Shown in pieces: positions 53,106-61,924 of a stretch of DNA of 64,000 nt. The notes beneath the pieces were generated by a model that saw nothing but the letters and a program-made list of their open reading frames with translations, was not told the origin of the DNA and searched no databases. This DNA is from Vibrio algarum. Its GTDB lineage: Bacteria; Pseudomonadota; Gammaproteobacteria; Enterobacterales; Vibrionaceae. Within the stretch, counting starts at the first letter, position 1. Each line of letters begins with the position of its first letter. The translations under genes and the position numbers were made by a program. The stretch covers positions 2,356,001 through 2,420,000 of the forward strand of contig NZ_JAQLOI010000001.1 in assembly GCF_028204155.1 (NCBI RefSeq), read 5' to 3'.

Positions 53106-54980
53106 TTAGCTAAGAATGTGATTCGACTTACTGGTTCGATGTAATCGGTACAATAAAAGTGACCCGATAACAATCGCCAGAAACGCGGGGAAAAGCTGCA
53201 TATTTAGCCAGGTGGGAGGCATAATAATGACCGCACCAAGGGCTAACATCGGTAGCCGCATTCGATAGGTTAAATGGCCAGCAAAGTATCCGACCATAGA
53301 TACAGAAATAAAGTGAACGCCAATGACTGCGATAACAAATGTCATACCGATATTTATCACGCTAGAGTCCATAAGTAAGGCTGGGGTAAAAATAAATAAC
53401 AGTGGCACGACATAAGCTAGCCAGCCGAGTTTCATCGCTTCAAAGCCGGTTTTCATTGGCTTATCTTCGGTAATCGTTGCCGCTGCAAAGGCCGCAAGCG
53501 CAATTGGTGGTGTGATCATCGACATCATGCCGAAATACAAAATGAACATATGAGCAGCTAAAGGCGGAATTCCAGTTTCTATTAGTGCAGGCGCAACCAA
53601 AGCAGCAAGCAATACGTAGACACCCGTCGTTGGCATCCCCATACCTAACAGAATACAAACGCCTGCAGAAACGAGCAGTAGAATAGAGATATTACTGGCA
53701 CCAAGCTGCACTAAGGTAAGTGTTAAGGCAAAGCCACCAGACGAAATATTCAATAACCCAATAACCAAACCAGCACCTGCAACTATCATGATAAGTTCCA
53801 TCACCGCAATACCCGTTTCAGGAAATGCTGAGACCATCGATTTAGTATCCAATCTATGCCCTTGATAACTGCGTATTGACCCGAGAATAATGATAGAAAT
53901 TGAGCCATATAATGCAGATAACTCGGCTGAGGCGTTGTTTACAAACATCGAATACATAAGCACAAAGAACGGTATGATGAAATGCCAACCTTCAACTAGC
54001 ACATCTCGCACTGTTTTCTTATCAACGTCAGTTGGCTCGATATTATCTCGCGCTGCAATCAAATCCACTTGAATAAACACTGATATGTAATAGAGCAGCG
54101 CAGGAATCAATGCCGCAAGGACAACTTCGCTGTAAGGTATCTCTAATGTTTGTGCCATTAAGAAAGCCGCAGCGCCCATAATTGGCGGCATTAACTGCCC
54201 ACCAGTAGACGCAATAGCTTCTATCGCTCCAGCCTGAACACCGCTGTACCCTGAACGTCTCATCAGAGGAATGGTCATTACTCCTGTAGTGACCACATTT
54301 GAAACCGCACTACCAGAAATAGAACCAAACAAGGCAGACCCTACAATCGAGGTCTTAGCTGCACTGCCCCGCCTTTTACCCATCGCGGCCATTGCAAGGT
54401 CGATAAAAAACTCGCCACAGCCTGTTTTAACCAGCAATTTACCAAAGAATATGAACACAATAACAATGCTCGCAATCACCCCAAGTGGCGTGCCTAAAAT
54501 GGCATTGGGATCAAATGCCATGTACACAACAATTTCATTGAGTGAACTGCTTGTGCCTGTTAAAGGTGCAGGAATATATTCACCGGTGAGAGCGTAAAGC
54601 AAAAACACACCTATCACCGCTAACAATATCCAACCGGTAGTTCTTCGTATCGCATCCAACACTAACAAACCGACAATACCGCCTAAAACTTGCATTTCAG
54701 TGGTTAAATACGGGAAATCCATCTGAAATCGTTGGTAATTGACACTAATCCAGACGAAAACGGCCAGCGAAACAAAAGCGAATATAGTTGTAATGCTATT
54801 TGCTATTTTTGAGTCAGACTTTTGAGAGAGGTAGACTAACGTACACCCAACACCTAAAAGTACCGCCAGAAATTGAACGCGTGCTATTTCTAGACCAAGT
54901 AACAATGGTGCCTGTATCGCCCATAAAATACTTAATACGGGAATAACAGCTGCAATAATTGATGTAAGGCGCTTACTCAT
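53106..54980 (-). CDS. TRAP transporter fused permease (DctQ-DctM type)
   Basis: A 624-residue inner-membrane protein with about 16-18 helices. The N-terminal small-subunit part (~1-130) is fused to the large-subunit part. The latter shows SGSAVSNVVTTGVMTIPLM, GQLMPPIMGAAAFLMA, GMGMPTTGVYVLLAAL and MSMITPPIALAAFAAA. This fused form is usual for TAXI systems. The ATG at 54980 (MSKRLTSIIAAV) has a better-placed ribosome site than 55001. Confidence 0.92.
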   Translation of the reverse strand: MSKRLTSIIAAVIPVLSILWAIQAPLLLGLEIARVQFLAVLLGVGCTLVYLSQKSDSKIANSITTIFAFVSLAVFVWISVNYQRFQMDFPYLTTEMQVLGGIVGLLVLDAIRRTTGWILLAVIGVFLLYALTGEYIPAPLTGTSSSLNEIVVYMAFDPNAILGTPLGVIASIVIVFIFFGKLLVKTGCGEFFIDLAMAAMGKRRGSAAKTSIVGSALFGSISGSAVSNVVTTGVMTIPLMRRSGYSGVQAGAIEAIASTGGQLMPPIMGAAAFLMAQTLEIPYSEVVLAALIPALLYYISVFIQVDLIAARDNIEPTDVDKKTVRDVLVEGWHFIIPFFVLMYSMFVNNASAELSALYGSISIIILGSIRSYQGHRLDTKSMVSAFPETGIAVMELIMIVAGAGLVIGLLNISSGGFALTLTLVQLGASNISILLLVSAGVCILLGMGMPTTGVYVLLAALVAPALIETGIPPLAAHMFILYFGMMSMITPPIALAAFAAATITEDKPMKTGFEAMKLGWLAYVVPLLFIFTPALLMDSSVINIGMTFVIAVIGVHFISVSMVGYFAGHLTYRMRLPMLALGAVIIMPPTWLNMQLFPAFLAIVIGSLLLYRLHRTSKSNHILS

Positions 54981-55028
54981 CACTTTCACTCTCTTAATCA
55001 AACCCTAGTTAATGCTAAACATAGGTTA

Positions 55029-55040
55029 AAAATATCGATA
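55029..55040. promoter_or_regulatory. ATATCGATA motif upstream of the TAXI-TRAP genes
   Basis: AAAATATCGATA lies between the TRAP permease and FAH genes, inside an inverted pair TAGGTT/AACCTA (55022-55048). It resembles sites at 56015 and 60803, so it may be an operator for the GntR regulator at 56643. By-eye inference. Confidence 0.4.
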
Positions 55041-55076
55041 AAAACCTAAACTATTAGGTTAAATCGCCTTTCCGTC

Positions 55077-55940
55077 TCATTCGTCTTCAATTGTATTTCT
55101 TAGGATACCCAGGCCTTTAGCTTCCACTTCTACCACGTCACCTGGCTTCATAAATACGGGTGGTTTACGCACGTAACCAACACCTGCGGGCGTTCCGGTA
55201 ATAATCACATCACCCGGTAATAACGTCATACACTCACTTAATATTTCGATGAGCTTCGCCATTGGAAAAATGAAATCTGAGGTACTTGCATTTTGCATCA
55301 CCTCTCCATTAAGACGAGTTTGAAGTTGGACACCATCCATACCAGCTGGTAGTTCATCTGCCGTTACAAACTCAGGACCAAAGGCGCCTGTTCCATCAAA
55401 GTTTTTTCCAATGGTCCATTGGGAACTCTTGCGCTGATAATCTCTAATGGTGGCATCATTAAATAATGCATACCCCGCAATATAATCGAGGCCGTCTTGT
55501 TCTTTTACGTGTCTTGCTTTTTTACCAATAATGGCGGCAATCTCACCTTCATAATCCAATTTGTCAGAACATCGAGGACGAATAATAGGTTCTTCATGTC
55601 CAATCAATGATTCTGCGCAACGAAGGAATATTTCAGGATATGTTGGTGGCTCTACTCCACCTTCAACGGCATGGGCCGCATAATTTCGTCCAATACAAAT
55701 GATCTTCGGTGGGTGCTGGATAAGCGATGTAAAACGTAAATCTTTACTAGAGCGCTTTGCTTCTTGTGGACAATGTTCAATGAGAGTATTTAATTCTTTT
55801 TGAACATCTAAATTTGATTGAAGTAACCCTAATAAATCTTGGGGTAATTCCTTTGCCGCAATACTTACGTCAATAACCTCATCACCGACTTTGAGACCTA
55901 TACGGTTTTTACCTTCACATTCAAACGAGACGATTCTCAT
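55077..55940 (-). CDS. Fumarylacetoacetate-hydrolase-family protein
   Basis: A 287-residue FAH-fold enzyme. The catalytic/metal segments are ICIGRNYAAHAVEGG, PEIFLRCAESLIGHEEPI, DYEGEIAAIIGK (metal Glu), GYALFNDATIRDYQ and GDVIITGTPAGVGYVRKPP. Family members hydrolyse C-C bonds in acylpyruvates, hydrate 2-oxo-acids or decarboxylate oxaloacetate. Given the malonate genes nearby, a beta-diketo or oxo-dicarboxylic acid is a reasonable guess at substrate. It is divergent from the GlcG-like gene. Confidence 0.85.
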   Translation of the reverse strand: MRIVSFECEGKNRIGLKVGDEVIDVSIAAKELPQDLLGLLQSNLDVQKELNTLIEHCPQEAKRSSKDLRFTSLIQHPPKIICIGRNYAAHAVEGGVEPPTYPEIFLRCAESLIGHEEPIIRPRCSDKLDYEGEIAAIIGKKARHVKEQDGLDYIAGYALFNDATIRDYQRKSSQWTIGKNFDGTGAFGPEFVTADELPAGMDGVQLQTRLNGEVMQNASTSDFIFPMAKLIEILSECMTLLPGDVIITGTPAGVGYVRKPPVFMKPGDVVEVEAKGLGILRNTIEDE

Positions 55941-56014
55941 ATCGAGCCCTTTCTTGTTAATTAATTGTTAAATTAAATGTACTCTAAAATATAGATAATT
56001 ACCATTTTTATATT

Positions 56015-56030
56015 AAAATATCGTTATTTT
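56015..56030. promoter_or_regulatory. AAAATATCGTTATTTT near-palindrome (FAH/GlcG divergent promoter)
   Basis: A 16-bp AT-rich near-palindrome in the divergent FAH-GlcG region, sharing AAATATCG with the sites at 55029 and 60803. Candidate operator of the local GntR regulator. Confidence 0.4.
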
Positions 56031-56107
56031 TATGTGAGGAAGTGCAAAATCTATTTTAAATGTGTATTATTTGTTAAACACACTACTGATTAATTAGAGA
56101 GAATCCC

Positions 56108-56599
56108 TTGGCTGATTATTACGTGAAACATTTGGCGGTAGCACTTCCACTTAGAGACGCTACAGCAATCATCGATAAAGCTATCGAAGTTGGACATAAA
56201 CAAAACCTACTACCATTAACGGTCGCTATACTCGACGTAGGTGGAAACCTTATCGCTCTTAAGCGTGAAGATGGCTGTGGTGTGATGCGCGCAGACATCG
56301 CAATAGGTAAAGCATGGGGAGCGTTAGGAATGGGCATATCCAGTAGAACAATCAGGGATAGATTAGCCGACAGACCTTCCTTTCAAGCCGCACTGGCAAA
56401 TGTTTCTCAAGGTCGATTTGTGCCTGTCCCGGGGGGCGTTTTAATTTGTAACGCTAACTCTGAAGTGATTGGTGCTATTGGCATCAGTGGTGATGCCTCT
56501 GATAAAGATGAGTATTGTGCAATTACGGCGGTTAACACTATTGGCTATCAATCTCATCCTGAAGAGCCCAATGAAAAATGGGCAGATGCAGGATTATAA
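56108..56599 (+). CDS. GlcG/HbpS-family protein
   Basis: A 163-residue protein of the GlcG/HbpS fold. Typical segments are AILDVGGNLIALKREDG, ADIAIGKAWGALGMG and VPVPGGVLICNANSEVIGAIGISG. Family members bind haem or small acids, or occur as accessory proteins of catabolic operons; the biochemical role is unclear. The start is TTG at 56108, preceded by TTAGAGAG. It is divergent from the FAH gene and convergent with the GntR gene. Confidence 0.82.
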   Translation: MADYYVKHLAVALPLRDATAIIDKAIEVGHKQNLLPLTVAILDVGGNLIALKREDGCGVMRADIAIGKAWGALGMGISSRTIRDRLADRPSFQAALANVSQGRFVPVPGGVLICNANSEVIGAIGISGDASDKDEYCAITAVNTIGYQSHPEEPNEKWADAGL

Positions 56600-56642
56600 A
56601 TGACATTTAATCGTAAATTATAGATAAACAAATCTTGGATTA

Positions 56643-57326
56643 TTAATTCCAAACATTTAAATTATTTTTATCCAGCAGTGATGCGAGGAAGTTACCCGTA
56701 GAATGGTAGTGCTTAACAAGAAGTTTCGACGCCAACTCTGCGTTTCTTTCTATCGTCGCATTCAAAAGTTTTGTATGTTCATCAGAGACATTCCGAGATT
56801 GGTAATTCGTGGTTCTTTCCGCCAAAAATCGATAACGGATATTTTGATCATAAAGCTGATTTGAATAACCTAGTAGAATGGGACTATTGCACTCACCTAT
56901 TAATGCCATATGAAATGACTTATGCATCATTTCCCACGACTCAAAATCTGAAATGTCGGCACGACTTAATCGATGATGGAGAATGACTAAGTTCTCCTCC
57001 CATTGGCTATCACCCAACTCTATACTTTTACGTAACGCCAAATCATCAAGTTCACATCGAAGCAATAGTATTTCATTAAAGTTATCTTTGCTCATCAGTG
57101 CAACACGAAACCCTCGCTGATCTATTCTGTCAACCAGACCATCAGAAGTAAGCAAACTCAATGCTTCTCGAATTGGTGAAGCACCAATATCAAGTAATAC
57201 CTTAAGAGATTCGATTTTTAACTTCTCACCAGGAGAAAATTCACACTTCAGTATTTTTGTTCTTAATTGATGGTAAACGCGATTGATTGCCGTTTTACCA
57301 TTTTGACCATTCATTTCTTCACTCAT
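56643..57326 (-). CDS. GntR regulator, FadR/FCD type (MatR-like)
   Basis: A 227-residue regulator. The winged helix spans ~12-75 (AINRVYHQLRTKILKCEFSP, ASPIREALSLLTSDGLV), followed by an all-helical FCD effector domain (~90-215). FCD metal-site residues are visible in the E-LL-RCELDDL and HKSFHMALIGECNS segments. It lies after matB in the same direction but 170 nt away across two hairpins. MatR, the malonate regulator of rhizobia, belongs to this subfamily, so malonate is a plausible effector. Confidence 0.88.
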   Translation of the reverse strand: MSEEMNGQNGKTAINRVYHQLRTKILKCEFSPGEKLKIESLKVLLDIGASPIREALSLLTSDGLVDRIDQRGFRVALMSKDNFNEILLLRCELDDLALRKSIELGDSQWEENLVILHHRLSRADISDFESWEMMHKSFHMALIGECNSPILLGYSNQLYDQNIRYRFLAERTTNYQSRNVSDEHTKLLNATIERNAELASKLLVKHYHSTGNFLASLLDKNNLNVWN

Positions 57327-57363
57327 AAAATCACAGCCTTAATACTTAGAATTATAATATAGC

Positions 57364-57418
57364 CGCTGTAACCACTCACTTTACAGCGCCTCTTGGCAAG
57401 ACAAGGCTATCTTGCCAA
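57364..57418 (-). terminator. Two tandem hairpins between matB and the GntR gene
   Basis: TTGGCAAGA/TCTTGCCAA (57393-57418) and CGCTGTAA/TTACAGCG (57364-57388) are both perfect. Read on the minus strand they follow the matB stop and precede the GntR start. No strong T-run follows, so they may attenuate or act as processing sites. Confidence 0.5.
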
Positions 57419-57496
57419 TTTGGTGTTTAACCGTCTTTAGAAAAACATCTTATATAAACAGCTACTTTGATTCAATTGTCTTATCAATTAGGTAAC

Positions 57497-59026
57497 CTAG
57501 ACAGCGAATGTATCACTGTATTGCTCTCTAAGTTGAGCTTTTTGTACCTTACCCATGGTATTTCTCGGTAATTCTTCAACAAAGTAGACCTGCTTTGGTC
57601 GTTTAAACTTAGCAAGAACCGAACGAGTTTGATTGTTTATTTTTTCTATTAAGGCATCGTCTTTAGCCTCTCCTACCACGACCGCAACGACTGCCTCTCC
57701 AAAATCTGGATGGGGTAAGCCGATAACGGCCGACTCTTTAACACCACTAATATCATCGATTACCGATTCAATCTCTTTTGGATAAACGTTATAGCCGCCG
57801 GAAATAATCAAATCTTTTGAACGCCCAACAATAGAGATATAGCCTTCATCATCACACACTCCTAAATCACCAGTGAGGAACCAACCGGTTGGACGGAGTT
57901 CCTCTGCTGTCTTTTCGGGCATGTTCCAATAGCCAGAGAACAGGTTCGGCCCTTTAACTTCAATTTGTCCTATCTCACCATTGGGTAATACTTCTCCTGT
58001 GTTCGGATTACATATTTTCACCTCGACACCCGGAAGAGGATATCCAACAGTTCCTGGTCTTCTTGCTCCATCATAAGGATTTGACGTATTCATGTTGGTT
58101 TCAGTCATCCCGTAGCGTTCAAGAATCGCGTGTCCTGTTTTTTCTTGCCAAAGCTGATGCGTTTCACTCAACAATGGAGCCGAACCAGAAACAAACAGGC
58201 GCATGGATGACACGGCTTCTTTATTCAAGTTGGCATGTTGTAGCAAACGAACATAAAAAGTAGGTACCCCCATCAATACCGTGGCTGATGGCATTTTTTC
58301 CATAATTTTGTCCGCATCAAATCGAGGTAAGAAATGGAGACGAGAGCCAGCACACAACGTGATATTGATTGCTACAAATAGCCCGTGGATATGAAATATT
58401 GGTAACGCGTGAATTAAGCAATCCTCTCGGCTAAATTGCCAATAATCAGCCAAAGTAAGAGCGTTGGAGGCGAGCGCGCCGTGAGACAACATAGCTCCTT
58501 TCGATCGTCCGGTAGTACCCGACGTATAAAGAATGGCAGCTAAGTCCCCTGCTGCTCGTGTTACCTCAAGGTAAGGGCTCTCGATACTATTTAATTCATC
58601 GCACAGAGTCCCTTGCTGACCATCATCAGAAAGGGTTAACAGAGCAGAAACTTTGGCGTTTTCAGCTACCGGTTTTAGCACTTTCTCTGAAGCGGGGTCA
58701 CAGACAAAAACCGTCGGTTGGGCATCACTTAAAAAATAATCTATCTCACTGGCCATGTAATCGGTATTAAGTGGTAAAAAAACCCCACCCGCTAATATCG
58801 TTCCAAGATAAAGTTCGATGGTTGCTATTGACTTGCCTACCTGTACTGCCACTCTATCCCCAGGCTTAACACCATTTTTTTGTAACATAGCTGCCATTTT
58901 TTCTGCATTAGAAAACAAAACCTCATAACTTACTTGAGCATCATTAGGTAATGTTGCAAATAGGCACTCTTCATGACCTACGCTCGCTTTTCTCAATGTG
59001 TTGGCTAAGTAGTTCGTCTCGTACAT
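57497..59026 (-). CDS. matB: Malonyl-CoA synthetase MatB
   Basis: A ~509-residue acyl-adenylate enzyme that activates malonate to malonyl-CoA. AMP-binding motifs are AAILYTSGTTGRSKGAMLSH, RYGMTETNMNTSNPY (with the MatB-type TETNMN) and GWFLTGDLG. The C-terminal catalytic Lys is in PRNTMGKVQKAQLR. It is 4 to 13 nt after malonyl-CoA decarboxylase, depending on start. ATG 59026 (MYETNYLANTLR) is preferred for its AGGA spacing; ATGs at 59035 and 59032 are alternatives. Confidence 0.93.
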   Translation of the reverse strand: MYETNYLANTLRKASVGHEECLFATLPNDAQVSYEVLFSNAEKMAAMLQKNGVKPGDRVAVQVGKSIATIELYLGTILAGGVFLPLNTDYMASEIDYFLSDAQPTVFVCDPASEKVLKPVAENAKVSALLTLSDDGQQGTLCDELNSIESPYLEVTRAAGDLAAILYTSGTTGRSKGAMLSHGALASNALTLADYWQFSREDCLIHALPIFHIHGLFVAINITLCAGSRLHFLPRFDADKIMEKMPSATVLMGVPTFYVRLLQHANLNKEAVSSMRLFVSGSAPLLSETHQLWQEKTGHAILERYGMTETNMNTSNPYDGARRPGTVGYPLPGVEVKICNPNTGEVLPNGEIGQIEVKGPNLFSGYWNMPEKTAEELRPTGWFLTGDLGVCDDEGYISIVGRSKDLIISGGYNVYPKEIESVIDDISGVKESAVIGLPHPDFGEAVVAVVVGEAKDDALIEKINNQTRSVLAKFKRPKQVYFVEELPRNTMGKVQKAQLREQYSDTFAV

Positions 59027-59039
59027 ATTCATCATCCTA

Positions 59040-60340
59040 TTAATGTTTTTTGTGAAGTTTTTTTATGGTGGTAGAAGATTTAATTTTCCCTTCTGACAAA
59101 AATGCCTCGTGGTTTTTCTCTATCGATTTCAGATCATATTCATAATTAACCATTATTCCCCAAGAGTCGGCTATCCCTTTTTCCGAACTGTTTGCCCATA
59201 GGTTAATCTGCTCAAGGTGCGCACCGTTCCCTAAGTGGAAACGAGAAACCGGATCGAATGGTCCACCTTTTTTATGTTTTGCATCAAGTAGATATTGGAT
59301 AGCTAGTCGATTTAACTGAGTACTGTTTTGATTCTTGAATTCTTCCGACATATCACGGTCTTGTTCATTCAAAGCATGGATAAGGGTTGTGGTATTTTCA
59401 TCCAATTCTGGCGCTGTATCTACCCACTTTCTTAGCCCCGGAACCGGTGACATGGTGATAAACCGCTTTAAATTTGGAAGCTCTCGCTTAAGCTCTTCGA
59501 CCACCTGTTTAATGAGAAAATTACCAAATGAAATACCTCTTAAACCCGCCTGACAGTTAGATATTGAATAAAATACGGCGGTCGTCGCTTCATTTGGGTC
59601 AAGCCTTTCTCTTTCACCGGACAGTATCGATTCTATTGTTGTGGGCGTGTGATCGGTAAGGGCTACCTCAACGAAAATAAGGGGTTCTGAGCGCATTGAT
59701 GCATGGAAAAAACCATAAAGGCGACGGTCTTTTTCTGCTACTCGTAGCCTGAGGTCATCCCAACCTTTGATTTCATGTACCGCTTCATAAGCAATAATTT
59801 TTTCAAGAATAGCCGCAGGAGTAGACCAATTAATCACCTCCAAACTTAGAAATCCACGATTAAACCATGAGTTAAAAAGGTGCCGTAAATCATGGTCTAA
59901 GCTGGCCAAATTTGAATCTTGTCTGCTTAATGATATTAGATCTTCGCGCATACTGACCAATGCAGCGGTCCCACCAGGAGCTCGATTAAGTTGCCTAATA
60001 AGTTCTTGAGAACGAGGTTCTGAAGCAAAGTGAATACGCCTAGCTTCCTTTTTACCAGACGACTGTTTCCAACAACCTATCGCCGATTCTAACGCATCAA
60101 AGTTAACGCCAAAATCTTCAAAAAGAGCTTGAAAAAAACCAGTTTTTCCTCGTCCGTTAACGCCTGATAGTTGTCTAGTATTTCTCTAGAAAGCGCCAAG
60201 CTTGTTGCTTCACCTGTATTATTTAACAATTGGTCACATTTTTCAGCAGGTGTTAACTCAACGTTATTGGAGATCATTGTGCTACCTATTTCCGTAACAC
60301 GAAACATCAAATCCCCTATCATATTTGTCCAGTTAGGCAT
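59040..60340 (-). pseudogene. Malonyl-CoA decarboxylase, frameshifted
   Basis: The first 70 or so residues (MPNWTNMIGDLMFRVTEIG.. to ALTDEEKLVFF) and the large C-terminal part (FNSWFNRGFLSLEVINWSTP.. PVSRFHLGNGA) belong to one malonyl-CoA decarboxylase, joined only after a frame change. In the catalytic domain, ISNCQAGLRGISFGNFLIKQ and MSPVPGLRKWV are well conserved. One extra T in the T7 run (A7 at 60132-60138 on the plus strand) restores ~433 residues (family usual ~450). It converts malonyl-CoA to acetyl-CoA and CO2. As read, the first piece ends at 60089 and the second can start at 59960. Operon: YciI-like, this gene, matB. Confidence 0.88.
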
Positions 60341-60368
60341 GGTGAACCCCTTTAGTGAAAGGTAACGA

Positions 60369-60764
60369 CTATTTATCGACTGTCATACTGATCGATTGTG
60401 CCGATAGCTTGATATCAAGTTGAAGGCTGCCTTCGTTGATCAGCCAACGTTTAATACTATATTTTCTTGCCCCACTGCTATGCATTGGATCTTTTAACGC
60501 GAAATCATTTGCCTCTTCAAATGTTCGAGCGCGATAGATAATAAATCCCGTTCCATCCATATATTGCCCAGAAGGGTCTGAGATAGGACCAGCAAACATA
60601 AGAATGCCCAACGACTCTAATTCAGCCTGATACGCCAAATGCAAAGGTAAATTGCTTTTCACCGCTTCTAGACCTTCGTTTGGCGTACTTTCAACAATAA
60701 ACACTTCCATTGCGAGTGAGCCTCGCGCTTTCGCTTCCGCTTTATATTCGTTCCAAGGAATCAT
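60369..60764 (-). CDS. YciI-like (YCII-related) protein
   Basis: A 131-residue protein with a dimeric alpha/beta ferredoxin-like YCII fold. Segments such as HLAYQAELESLGILMFAGPISD and GTGFIIYRARTFEEANDFALKDP are seen, the latter holding the usual Asp-Pro. The ATG at 60764 is used, with GGAGG 8-9 nt upstream; a GTG at 60779 overlaps that site. It heads the decarboxylase-matB operon. Such proteins may be small hydrolases/isomerases or binders; role unknown. Confidence 0.78.
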   Translation of the reverse strand: MIPWNEYKAEAKARGSLAMEVFIVESTPNEGLEAVKSNLPLHLAYQAELESLGILMFAGPISDPSGQYMDGTGFIIYRARTFEEANDFALKDPMHSSGARKYSIKRWLINEGSLQLDIKLSAQSISMTVDK

Positions 60765-61104
60765 CTTTTTCGCCTCCACTTGTAAAGCAAATGTTAAATA
60801 AAAATATCGATATTATTTGACATAACAGTAAATCATCGCTAAAAGTTATGCAAGTGTTAAGTTTTTGTAACAAACAACCCTGAAGGCCAGAATGAAATTT
60901 ACAATATGGCAACATTTAAAAATTTGCCAATTCATTCTCTTTATTTCGCTATAAGGTGCTCTACAACTAACACGAATTAAATAAAGAAGTACGAATAGAA
61001 GAGACAGTTAGAAATAGAAGGAAAATGATTTTTCTATCGAGCAATTGAGTTTTTACTACTGATAAATAAGAAACTTATCAAATACGACAGACAAGGAAAA
61101 CGTA
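60765..61104. promoter_or_regulatory. Divergent promoter region of the malonate locus
   Basis: 340 nt between the YciI-like gene and the RutE-like gene. It holds the palindrome at 60803-60814 and otherwise AT-rich sequence without an ORF. Confidence 0.6.
60803..60814. promoter_or_regulatory. AATATCGATATT palindrome, candidate GntR operator
   Basis: A perfect 12-bp palindrome 39 bp upstream of the YciI-like start. The core ATATCG recurs at 55029 and 56015, each time in a promoter region of this locus. Confidence 0.5.
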
Positions 61105-61784
61105 ATGACAGGTCAACATGTAAATGAGTCAGACGAATTGAACTTAGAATTAGCACGAGCGGCTGCACAAGAAAAAGTGCGAGCACTTCGAGTTCGAAAA
61201 CCAAGATTAGATAAAGACTCAATTGACGTCATTCTTAACGATGCACGATCTCACTATGCTTGGGCAGACAAGCCTATCCCTGAAGAATTACTAAAAGAGC
61301 TGTATCAAATTGTCTCCAATGGAGCGACTAGCATGAATTGTAGCCCCGCTAGATTTTTTTCGTTACCTCGTCGGAGGGAAAAGACCGACTTGCTGCATCA
61401 CTAAAAGAAAAAAATATCGACAAAATGCGCGCAGCACCAGTAACCGTCATCATTGCCCACGATTTAGAGTTTTGGCAAAAGCTACCCTTTCTTTTTCCAC
61501 ATGAAGATAGAACACCGCTTTTTAGAGGAAAACCTGAGTATTGCGAAAGAACAGCTTTTTTAAATGGAACGCTTCAAGGTGCCTACCTGATGATCGCGGC
61601 ACGTGCCTTAGGGCTCGACATTGGCCCAATGTCTGGTTTTTCAAATCAGATTGTCGACGACACATTTTTTGCTGGGACAACTTTAAGATCCAACTTCTTA
61701 TGCAACTTGGGCTATGCCGATGAAAATGCCCTATTTCAAAAATTACCAAGGTTCGAATTCGAAGACGTATGCACATTCGTTTGA
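61105..61784 (+). pseudogene. RutE-like nitroreductase (malonic semialdehyde reductase family), frameshifted
   Basis: The N-terminal part (NDARSHYAWADKPIPEELL, SMNCSPARFF) and the C-terminal part (APVTVIIAHDLEFWQKLP, ARALGLDIGPMSGF, VDDTFFAGTTLRSNFLCNLG) form one FMN-dependent nitroreductase. Frame is lost in the T7 run at 61354-61360; one extra T restores it (..FFFVTSSEGKDRLAA..) to ~226 residues. RutE proteins are ~196 residues; the extra is a charged N-terminal leader. RutE reduces malonic semialdehyde to 3-hydroxypropionate, which would fit a malonate-related locus. The second piece as read begins at an ATG at 61425. Confidence 0.83.
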
Positions 61785-61924
61785 ATATAACGCGTAAAGC
61801 ACAATTAGAAACAGAATTTAAGACGGTGAAAAGCTCCACATAATAATCCTGTCTGCTCTATCAAGAAAGTTAGAACTGAAAGACGACATTTAACGTATTA
61901 AGACGAAAGTAAAGGATGAACAAG

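Noticed and set aside
60089..60340. Independent 83-residue gene
   Set aside because: It is the N-terminus of malonyl-CoA decarboxylase before the frameshift.
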